Below are positions 17,280 to 23,876 of a DNA stretch of 64,000 nucleotides, piece by piece. Source of the DNA: Streptomyces sp. CA-278952 (GTDB lineage: Bacteria > Actinomycetota > Actinomycetes > Streptomycetales > Streptomycetaceae); contig NZ_CP112880.1 of assembly GCF_028747205.1 (NCBI RefSeq), positions 4,712,001-4,776,000 of the forward strand, given 5' to 3'. A program made the position numbers and the translations under genes. The notes beneath the pieces were generated by a model, which worked only from the letters and a program-made list of their open reading frames with translations, ran no database searches and was not told the origin of the DNA. Each line of letters starts with the position of its first letter. Position 1 is the first letter of the stretch.

Positions 17280-17671
17280 GCGACACCCCGCACCCCGAGC
17301 AGCCGCTGCCGCCCCCCGGCACCCACTACCCCACGTACCACCCCGGCAGCGCCGACCCCGGACTGAACCGGCCCGTCCACGAGCGGTATCCGCAGATCCG
17401 CCCCACCAGCGGATACGGGGACCCCCGCGTCCGGCACACAGGCCCCGGGCCCGGAGCGGGCACCGACCAGGACCCCGAGCGCTCCTCGAAGCTGACCGCC
17501 CGGCTCACCCTGGCCATGACCGTCGTCATCGGCCAGCTCTGGGGACTGACAGTCCTGATCGACGAGTGGATGGAGGGCAACACCGGCACGGCCTGGTGGG
17601 GGGCCGGCTTCCTCTGCCTGTCGTTCCTCGTCGTGCTGGGCCTGTGGCTCATCGACCCGAAGGACCGCTGA
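17276..17671 (+). CDS. Small two-TM membrane protein of the Mo operon
   Basis: The 131-residue protein has a Pro/Gly/Tyr-rich hydrophilic first half and two predicted TM helices, LTLAMTVVIGQLWGLTVLI and GAGFLCLSFLVVLGLWLI, ending in DPKDR. I do not recognise a named family. Its ATG overlaps the Rieske stop, so it is translationally coupled and is probably an assembly or anchoring subunit of the same complex. Confidence 0.8.
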   Translation: MSDTPHPEQPLPPPGTHYPTYHPGSADPGLNRPVHERYPQIRPTSGYGDPRVRHTGPGPGAGTDQDPERSSKLTARLTLAMTVVIGQLWGLTVLIDEWMEGNTGTAWWGAGFLCLSFLVVLGLWLIDPKDR

Positions 17672-17693
17672 CACCTGCCGCCCGGCTCCACGG

Positions 17694-17723
17694 CGGCGGC
17701 TCACACCTCGTGGTGAGCCGCCG
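17694..17723 (+). terminator. Terminator of the Mo-oxidoreductase operon
   Basis: CGGCGGCTCAC (17694-17704) and GTGAGCCGCCG (17713-17723) form a perfect 11-bp stem with an 8-base loop, 23 bases after the last gene of the operon. No U-run follows, as is usual in this genus. Confidence 0.7.
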
Positions 17724-17735
17724 TACCCTGGAGAC

Positions 17736-17960
17736 ATGAGCGCCGCCCCCGCCCCCAGCCCGCGCGATGCGAAGCAGCAGCAGCCACAGGAGCAGCAGCA
17801 CAAGGAACCGAAGCCCAAGCCGGTTCTGGACTTCGACGATCCGCTGGACCGGCAGTCCGCGGACGATACGGACCAGGGGTGGGGTGAGCGGCCTCTCTCC
17901 GGCGGCAGCGCCGCCGACCTCGCGCGCTTCCTGGACGAGAAGCCGCCCCACCACATCTGA
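17736..17960 (+). CDS. Small hydrophilic acidic protein, unknown function
   Basis: The 74-residue protein is composed of a Gln/Lys/Pro-rich start (QQQPQEQQHKEPKPKP) and an acidic part, LDFDDPLDRQSADDTDQGWG, ending DLARFLDEKPPHHI. GGAG lies a few bases before the ATG. Coding bias is good and no competing frame is plausible. It is probably intrinsically disordered. No family recognised; it follows the Mo operon but is separated from it by a hairpin. Confidence 0.65.
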   Translation: MSAAPAPSPRDAKQQQPQEQQHKEPKPKPVLDFDDPLDRQSADDTDQGWGERPLSGGSAADLARFLDEKPPHHI

Positions 17961-18113
17961 GCGATGACCCGGAGGACTACCGGTCCTCGCGCGGGCCCGC
18001 GGCTGCCCCGCCTGTTCCGCTCGTTCCGCCCGGGCCTTCGCCCGAGTCCGGTCCCGGCGGAAGAAGGCGTCACTGTCCAACCCGCTGGTTCTCCCGGGTG
18101 ACTCGAGAAAACG

Positions 18114-18776
18114 TCAGTGCGCATCGGACACCGCCACGGCCAGCCGACCCGAAGCGCCCGCGCCCAGCAGCGCTGTGGCCGTCGAGCGCTCCACGGACAA
18201 CACCACCAGCGCCCCGGCCTCCGCCCCGGCGCCAAAAACGTCCGCCGCGTGACCGCCGGGTCCCCCGGCCGTGCGCGGCACCTTCGCCACGCGCACCCCT
18301 CGCGCCACCACGCGCGCTCCGTCGCCGGTACCACCGACCGCGATCACATCGACCCGGTCCCCGGGGCGCAGCAGCCGTACGGTCTCCGGGTCCGCGATCC
18401 TGACCGGCGCGGAGACCAGCCGCACGGACGACGTGCCGGCCCCCGGCGGAGCGTCGGGTGGGCCGGCCCCTCCGTCGGCACTGTTCAGACCGGTGGTGGC
18501 CAGCGCGGCGCCCGCCAGCGCGAGGCCCGCAGCCGCCGACCGCCGCTGTCGGCGCAGCATCCGGCGCAGCCGGTCCGCCCCACCGCCCCGCACGCGCAGG
18601 GGCCCGAACGGCCGCACCCCGCACGGCGCGGGCGCCGGCGCCGGAGGCGGAGACGGGGACGGGCACCGAGACGGCGAAGGGGACCGAGACGGGAAGGGAG
18701 GCAAGGACGTGAACGCGGTCGCGGGCGCGGATGTGAGCGGGGAGGGGGACGGGGACGGAATCATGGACGGGGACAT
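18114..18776 (-). CDS. SAF-domain (RcpC/CpaB-like) membrane-anchored protein
   Basis: The 220-residue protein has a low-complexity Pro/Ser N-terminus, a basic stretch RRMLRRQRR followed by one TM segment (AAAGLALAGAALATTGL), and an extracellular SAF-like part: RLVSAPVRIADPETVRLLRPGDRVDVIAV, then ARVVARGVRVAKVP. Such proteins resemble the Flp-pilus factor CpaB, but no other pilus gene is nearby. ATG at 18776 has AGGTGG 4-5 bases upstream. The first ~40 residues (SPSPSP repeats) derive from repetitive GGGGAC-like DNA, so the true start could be further in. Confidence 0.7.
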   Translation of the reverse strand: MSPSMIPSPSPSPLTSAPATAFTSLPPFPSRSPSPSRCPSPSPPPAPAPAPCGVRPFGPLRVRGGGADRLRRMLRRQRRSAAAGLALAGAALATTGLNSADGGAGPPDAPPGAGTSSVRLVSAPVRIADPETVRLLRPGDRVDVIAVGGTGDGARVVARGVRVAKVPRTAGGPGGHAADVFGAGAEAGALVVLSVERSTATALLGAGASGRLAVAVSDAH

Positions 18777-18976
18777 GGCACCACCTGGATTCGGGCGGAC
18801 GAGGGCAGGGGGAAGGAACGGGAAAGGGGAGTCCGGACCGGTTGATCCGGCCGAACTCCCCTCACTTTCCCCCGCCCGCGCGGATCCCGCTGAGGCCTGT
18901 GGACAGTCCTCGCGCTGGGGATAACTCCGTCACCCGTTCCGGCGACGTCCGCCTGCCCGCGCGGTGGCGATGCCCG

Positions 18977-19861
18977 CTACGGCAGGGCGATTCCCGTGTC
19001 GATCCCGTCCAGGGCGTGGGCGCATGTGCAGGTGCGGTTCTCGCTCCTCGGCAGCCCGGCCACCGCGTCGAACAGCACCGAGCGCAGCCGGTCCACGTTG
19101 GCCGCGAACACCTGGAGCACCTCCTCGTGCGAGACGCCCTCGCCCGCCTCGGCGCCCGCGTCCAGGTCGGTCACCAGGGTCATCGTCGTGTAGCAGAGGC
19201 CCAGCTCGCGGGCGAGGACCGCTTCGGGGTGTCCGGTCATACCCACGACCGACCAGCCCATCGCCGCGTGCCAACGCGATTCCGCACGGGTCGAGAAGCG
19301 GGGACCTTCGACGACCACCAGGGTGCCGCCGTCCACCGGCTCCCAGTCGCGTCCGCGAGCCGCGCCGAGTGCGGCTTTGCGCCCCTCGGGGCAGTACGGG
19401 TCGGCGAAGCCCAGGTGGACGACGTTCGGCACGGTTCCGTCGGCCCGGGTCTCACCGTCGTAGAAGGTCTGCACGCGGGCCTTGGTGCGGTCCACCAGCT
19501 GGTCGGGGACGAGCAGGGTGCCCGGCCCGTACTCCGGTCGCAGCCCGCCCACCGCGCAGGGGCCGAGCACCTGCCGGACCCCGACGGAGCGCAGCGCCCA
19601 CAGGTTGGCCCGGTAGTTGATGCGGTGCGGTGGCAGGTGGTGGCCGCGTCCGTGGCGGGGCAGGAAGGCCACCCGCCGGCCGCCGAGCTCGCCGAGGAAG
19701 ACCGAGTCGCTCGGCTTCCCGTAAGGGGTGTCCACGGAGACCTCGGTGACGTCCTCCAGGAAGGAGTAGAAGCCCGAGCCGCCGATGACACCGATCTCCG
19801 CGGAACTCCCGGTACCCGCCGTACCCGTACCGGAGCCCGTTTCGTCAAGTGCGTTCGCCAT
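18977..19861 (-). CDS. S-methyl-5'-thioadenosine phosphorylase (MtaP/PNP family)
   Basis: The 294-residue protein has AEIGVIGGSGFYSFLEDV at the start of the domain, FLPRHGRGHHLPPHRINYRAN, and ESRWHAAMGWSVVGMTGHPEAVLARELGLCY, which includes the family's MT/N-x-PE-type signature. The enzyme phosphorolyses methylthioadenosine to adenine and methylthioribose-1-phosphate for methionine salvage. ATG at 19861 is used, with only a weak ribosome-binding site (GGTGACC). It lies downstream of the FmdB-like gene but is separated from it by a strong hairpin, so it is probably transcribed independently. Confidence 0.88.
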   Translation of the reverse strand: MANALDETGSGTGTAGTGSSAEIGVIGGSGFYSFLEDVTEVSVDTPYGKPSDSVFLGELGGRRVAFLPRHGRGHHLPPHRINYRANLWALRSVGVRQVLGPCAVGGLRPEYGPGTLLVPDQLVDRTKARVQTFYDGETRADGTVPNVVHLGFADPYCPEGRKAALGAARGRDWEPVDGGTLVVVEGPRFSTRAESRWHAAMGWSVVGMTGHPEAVLARELGLCYTTMTLVTDLDAGAEAGEGVSHEEVLQVFAANVDRLRSVLFDAVAGLPRSENRTCTCAHALDGIDTGIALP

Positions 19862-19903
19862 GCGGTCACCGTATCCGGAGGAGCGATTCACGGGACGAAC
19901 GCC

Positions 19904-19935
19904 CGGACCCCGCCGAGTGGCCTCGGCGGGGTCCG
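19904..19935 (-). terminator. Hairpin terminator of the FmdB-like gene
   Basis: A perfect 14-bp stem, CGGACCCCGCCGAG (19904-19917) with CTCGGCGGGGTCCG (19922-19935), encloses a 4-base loop, 29 bases beyond the FmdB-like stop. Confidence 0.75.
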
Positions 19936-19963
19936 ATGAGAAGCAGATGGGGCGTACGCGGGC

Positions 19964-20329
19964 TCAGGCGGCCGACGTACCGCTCGACGAGGCCGGCGCG
20001 GAGGCCGACGACGAGGAGGAGCCGGACGAAGAGGACGATGACGACGATGCGCTCGCCTTCGTGTCCGAACCCGACGACGAGGACGAGGACGAGGCCGACG
20101 TCGAGTCGGACGACTTCGCTGCCGTCGTCGCCGGCGCGCTGCTCGACGAGGAGCCACGGCTGTCGTTCCGGTAGAAACCGGAACCCTTGAAGACGATGCC
20201 GACCGCGGAGAACACCTTCTTGAGGCGTCCGTCGCAGCTCGGGCACACGGTCAGGGCATCATCGGTGAACTTCTGCACCGCCTCGAGGCCTTCGCCGCAC
20301 GCGGTGCACTGGTACTGATAGGTCGGCAC
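19964..20329 (-). CDS. FmdB-family zinc-ribbon protein, Ruc-like chaperone candidate
   Basis: The 121-residue protein has a FmdB zinc ribbon with Cys8, Cys11, Cys29 and Cys32 (YQCTACGE and TVCPSCDG), followed by KVFSAVGIVFKGSGFYRND. A long Ser/Ala-rich disordered tail begins near residue 58. Zinc ribbon plus disordered tail is the architecture of Ruc (M. tuberculosis Rv0991c), a redox-regulated chaperone in the HrcA regulon (recollection). GTG at 20329 has AGGAGGA 4 bases upstream. A CIRCE element lies immediately before it, so heat-shock control by HrcA is expected. Confidence 0.82.
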   Translation of the reverse strand: MPTYQYQCTACGEGLEAVQKFTDDALTVCPSCDGRLKKVFSAVGIVFKGSGFYRNDSRGSSSSSAPATTAAKSSDSTSASSSSSSSGSDTKASASSSSSSSSGSSSSSASAPASSSGTSAA

Positions 20330-20338
20330 TTGCTCCTC

Positions 20339-20365
20339 CTGGCACTCTCACTCAATGAGTGCTAA
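20339..20365 (-). promoter_or_regulatory. CIRCE element (HrcA operator)
   Basis: The right arm GAGTGCTAA (20357-20365) matches the CIRCE consensus 9/9. The left arm CTGGCACTC (20339-20347) matches TTAGCACTC at 7/9. The spacer is exactly 9 bases. It lies 10-36 bases upstream of the FmdB-like start codon, directly beside its ribosome-binding site. Confidence 0.85.
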
Positions 20366-20395
20366 CGACGGTCCATACTGACGTATTCCGTTGAA

Positions 20396-21676
20396 TCAGT
20401 CCACCGTGACCGGCTCGCGGTGACCGATCGCACGTGCGGCGGTGCGTCCCGGGGACCTCGGAGTCAGCCGCGAACGCAGGGCCAGCAGGGTCATCAGCGC
20501 CAGCACGGTTCCGGCCAGAGGCACCAGGAAACCGGTGCTCGCGCCATGGGCGTCGGCGAGTTGCCCCGCCACGGTCACGGCGGCCGCCTGTCCGAGCGCC
20601 ACGGCGCCCGTCAGCCAGGTGAAGGCCTCGGTGCGGGCGGTGGCGGGCACCAGCGCGTCGACCAGGGTGTAGCCGCTGATCAGCGCCGGAGCGATGCAGA
20701 GGCCGACCAGCAGGCCGAGCCCGGCAAGCAGCGGCACCGAGTGAACGGCCCACAGGCCGGACGCGGTCAGCGTCAGCGCCACGTACCCGACGATCAGCCG
20801 GCGGCGCGGGCTGCTCTTCCAGGCGATGGCGCCGCAGGCGATGCCGGCCAGCATGTTGCCCGCCGCGAAGACCCCGTAGAGGACGCCGTTCACTCCGGGG
20901 TGGCCGATCTCCTCGGAGAACGCGGTCAGCGAGACCTGCATCCCGCCGAAGACCGCGCCGATGCCCAGGAAGGCGACGGCCAGGACGCGTACACCCGGCA
21001 CCGAGAGCGCCGAGGCGTGCGGTTCGGCCGCGGTGGCCGCGTTGCGAGGGGCGGGCTGGGTGGCGCGCTGCGCGGCGAAGAAGAGGCCGCCGACCAGCGT
21101 CAGGGCGGCTTCCGTGATCAGTCCGGCCGCCGGGTGCACGCCGGTGCAGAGCGCGGTGGCGATCACCGGGCCGAGGACGAACGTGAACTCGTCCGTCACC
21201 GACTCGAACGCGGCCGCGGTGGACATCAGCGGAGAGGCGGGCCGGTCGGGGGTCGCCCCCAGCATCGCCGCCCAGCGGGCTCGCACCATGGGGCCGACCT
21301 GCGGGATCGAGGCGCCGGTCGGCACGGCGGCGACGAACAGCGCCCACAGGGGTGCGTCCGCCAGCGCCAGTACGGTCAGGGCGCTCACGGAGACGGCGTG
21401 GAGAAGCACCCCGGGCAGCAGGACGGCGCGCTGACCGAAGCGGTCGGCGAGCTTGCCGCTCTGCGGGGCGAACAGCGCCATGGAGACGCCGGAGACCGCC
21501 GCGACGGCGCCCGCGCTGCCGTACGAGCCGGTCGTGTGCTGCACGAGGAGGACGATGCCGATGGTGAGCATCGCGAAGGGCTGCCGTGCGGCGAAGCCCG
21601 GGAGGAGGAAGGTCCACACACCGGGGGTACGCAGGAGTTGCCCGTAGCCGGGGCGGTCGGAGACCGTGGTCGCCAC
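20396..21676 (-). CDS. 12-TM MFS transporter
   Basis: The 426-residue transporter has motif A-like sequence APQSGKLADRFGQRAVLLPG between TM2 and TM3 and repeated Ala/Gly/Leu-rich helices throughout. A related half-repeat occurs around VNGVLYGVFAAGNMLAGIAC. GTG at 21676 follows AAGGA. The ligand is unknown and no regulator is adjacent. It is separated from the upstream antiporter by 333 bp containing a terminator. Confidence 0.82.
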   Translation of the reverse strand: MATTVSDRPGYGQLLRTPGVWTFLLPGFAARQPFAMLTIGIVLLVQHTTGSYGSAGAVAAVSGVSMALFAPQSGKLADRFGQRAVLLPGVLLHAVSVSALTVLALADAPLWALFVAAVPTGASIPQVGPMVRARWAAMLGATPDRPASPLMSTAAAFESVTDEFTFVLGPVIATALCTGVHPAAGLITEAALTLVGGLFFAAQRATQPAPRNAATAAEPHASALSVPGVRVLAVAFLGIGAVFGGMQVSLTAFSEEIGHPGVNGVLYGVFAAGNMLAGIACGAIAWKSSPRRRLIVGYVALTLTASGLWAVHSVPLLAGLGLLVGLCIAPALISGYTLVDALVPATARTEAFTWLTGAVALGQAAAVTVAGQLADAHGASTGFLVPLAGTVLALMTLLALRSRLTPRSPGRTAARAIGHREPVTVD

Positions 21677-21909
21677 GGTCCTTGCCTTTCTGCCGCCTGG
21701 TGGCCCTGCTTCCCGGCGCCCTTGTGGGGCGGGCCGGACGGAAGCGGCCGAGAGCTGTCCTCTTCGCGCGGAACTGCGGTAGATGCCGGGCGACTCGCTG
21801 CAATCGGCGAAGAAACGCCGGGCGAAGAGACACCACGACCGCCATACGGTCGCGCCAGCTCTGCATCAGACAGAGTTGGTCGATCAGGTTTGCCTTAATC
21901 GTACAGGCA

Positions 21910-21947
21910 GGAAGCCCTGTATGCCTGTGATTGCGTACAGGGCTTCC
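21910..21947 (-). terminator. Terminator of the antiporter gene
   Basis: GGAAGCCCTGTA (21910-21921) and TACAGGGCTTCC (21936-21947) form a perfect 12-bp stem with a 14-base loop, 63 bases past the antiporter stop on the minus strand. The remaining intergenic DNA (21677-22009) has no gene on either strand. Confidence 0.75.
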
Positions 21948-22009
21948 GTATCAGCCTGTGATCTGGGACGCGTTCGCTGCCGATTCCTAGTTCGTCGCCT
22001 TAGTGGGTC

Positions 22010-23659
22010 TCAGGGACTGGTCTTCGTGCCGCTGCCGTTCGCGCTACCACTTCCGCTGCCGTTGGCACCGGCACCGGCCCCGCCGAGCTTCTTGGCCAGC
22101 TTCATCGCCTGGGGGATGGCGGAACCGCCATGGGGTCCCGTCATGCCGGGTGCGCCGGCGGCGGGTGATCTGCCCGTACCCAGCCAGCCGGCCAGTTTGC
22201 CGCCCTCGCCGACCGCCCGCAGCCGTTCCTCCGCCCTGTCGCGCACCGGATCGGTGGCCACCACCAGCAGTTCGTCCCCGCGCCGCAGCACCGTCGCCGG
22301 GGACGGCACGAAGCTCTTGCCCTCGCGGACCACCAGCGTGACCGCGGCGCCCGCCGGGAGCCGGAGCTCGCCGACCTCGACGCCGTGCATCTTGGACTTC
22401 GTGGGGATGGCGACCGACAGCAGGTGTCCGCGCAGCCGCTCCAGCGGGGCCGACTCGATGCCCAGGTCGGCGGCCTCGGCCGGATCGTCGGCGATGTTCA
22501 GCTTGTTCGCGACCCAGGGCAGCGTCGGGCCCTGGATCAGGGTGTAGACGATGACCAGGACGAACACGATGTTGAAGATTCTCGTACTGCCCTCCACCCC
22601 GGACACCATCGGAATGGTCGCCAGGACGATGGGCACCGCCCCGCGCAGCCCGGCCCAGGACATCAGGACCTTCTCGCGGGCCGGCAGCCGGAACGGCGCG
22701 AGGCTCAGGAAGACCGACAGCGGCCGCGCCACCATGGTCAGCACCAGGCCCACGACGATGGCGGGCCAGAAGTCGTCGACCAGGTCGTGCGGGGTGACCA
22801 GCAGGCCGAGCAGCACGAACATGCCGATCTGGGCCAGCCAGCCGAGCCCGTCGGCGAAGCCCCGGGTGGCGGGCCAGTGCGGCAGCTTGGAGTTGCCGAG
22901 GATCATCGCGGCCAGGTAGACGGCGAGGAACCCGCTGCCGTGGGCCATGGCGCCCGCCGCGTACGCGGAGACGGCGATGGCCATCACGGCGATCGGGTAG
23001 AGGCCGGAGGCGGGCAGGGCCACGTGGCGCAGGGCCAGGGACCCCAGCCAGCCCACCGCGATGCCGATCGCGGCGCCGATGGCCAGCTCCATGGCGATCT
23101 CCGCGACCAGGACGTACCAGTGCTCGACCGGGCCGACCGCGGAGAACGCGACGACCAGGATGACGACGGGAGCGTCGTTGAAGCCCGACTCGGCCTCCAG
23201 GACACCGTTGATCCGTGGCGGCAGGGGCACCTTGCGCAGCACGGAGAAGACGGCCGCCGCATCGGTCGAGGAGACGACCGCGCCGATGATGAGGGCTTGG
23301 CGCCAGTCCAGGCCGACCAGATAGTGCGCGGCCGCCGCGGTGATGCCCACGCTGATGGCGACGCCGACGGTCGAGATCACCGCGGCCGCGGGCAGGACGG
23401 GTCTGACTTCTTTCCACTTCGCCCCGAGTCCGCCCTCGGCCAGGATGACGACCAGTGCGGCGTAGCCGAAGACCTGCGTCAGCTCGGCGTTGTCGAACTT
23501 GACGTCGAAGATGCCGTCCTGCCCCAGGGCGATCCCGATGCCGAGATACAGGAGCAGGCTGGGGAGCCCGCTGCGCGAGGAGATCCGTACCGCCGCCACG
23601 GCGACGAGCAGGACGAGCGAGCAGACGAGCAGGAGTTCGTTGAGCGCGTGGACAGTCAG
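22010..23659 (-). CDS. CPA1 potassium/proton antiporter with TrkA-C domain
   Basis: The 549-residue protein has a CPA1 membrane domain (LLYLGIGIALGQDG, AALVVILAEGGLGAKW, SSTDAAAVFSVLR with the ion-binding Asp, ESGFNDAPVVI with the second Asp) and a cytoplasmic TrkA-C-like part (LRLPAGAAVTLVVREG, RRGDELLVVATD). The Gly/Ser/Asn-rich tail is low complexity. This is the NhaP2/CvrA-like K+/H+ antiporter class. Family-like sequence (TVHALNELLLVCSLVLLVA) extends 20 codons upstream of the first GTG to a CTG at 23659 preceded by GGAAGGA 7 bases upstream; no ATG/GTG/TTG is available there, so CTG is the likely start. Confidence 0.85.
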   Translation of the reverse strand: MTVHALNELLLVCSLVLLVAVAAVRISSRSGLPSLLLYLGIGIALGQDGIFDVKFDNAELTQVFGYAALVVILAEGGLGAKWKEVRPVLPAAAVISTVGVAISVGITAAAAHYLVGLDWRQALIIGAVVSSTDAAAVFSVLRKVPLPPRINGVLEAESGFNDAPVVILVVAFSAVGPVEHWYVLVAEIAMELAIGAAIGIAVGWLGSLALRHVALPASGLYPIAVMAIAVSAYAAGAMAHGSGFLAVYLAAMILGNSKLPHWPATRGFADGLGWLAQIGMFVLLGLLVTPHDLVDDFWPAIVVGLVLTMVARPLSVFLSLAPFRLPAREKVLMSWAGLRGAVPIVLATIPMVSGVEGSTRIFNIVFVLVIVYTLIQGPTLPWVANKLNIADDPAEAADLGIESAPLERLRGHLLSVAIPTKSKMHGVEVGELRLPAGAAVTLVVREGKSFVPSPATVLRRGDELLVVATDPVRDRAEERLRAVGEGGKLAGWLGTGRSPAAGAPGMTGPHGGSAIPQAMKLAKKLGGAGAGANGSGSGSANGSGTKTSP

Positions 23660-23876
23660 GGTCCGTTCCTTCCCTGCGTGCGCCTGCCGGATCGTCCTCC
23701 GGCAGCCAGTTACTTCGTTACCTTACCTAATCTTTAACGATTCCTTGACGGGTTCGAGTGTTCGTACGAGGAAGACGCAAATGGATGCATCCCTATACCG
23801 CGTCCGAGTGGCTTCTCGGCTGCGCCTATGGTTGCTCCTGCACTCCCAGGACCACCCTGCCCCTCGAAGGACAGCG

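Noticed and set aside
17649..18080. 143-residue minus-strand frame beginning MDSDAFFRRDRTRAKARAER
   Set aside because: The first 40 residues look gene-like, but the frame runs antisense through a better-supported small gene (17736-17960) and the operon terminator; the remainder is filler.
21780..21905. Possible small RNA or tRNA-like fold upstream of the MFS gene
   Set aside because: No cloverleaf or T-arm could be built; only the antiporter terminator (21910-21947) is convincing.
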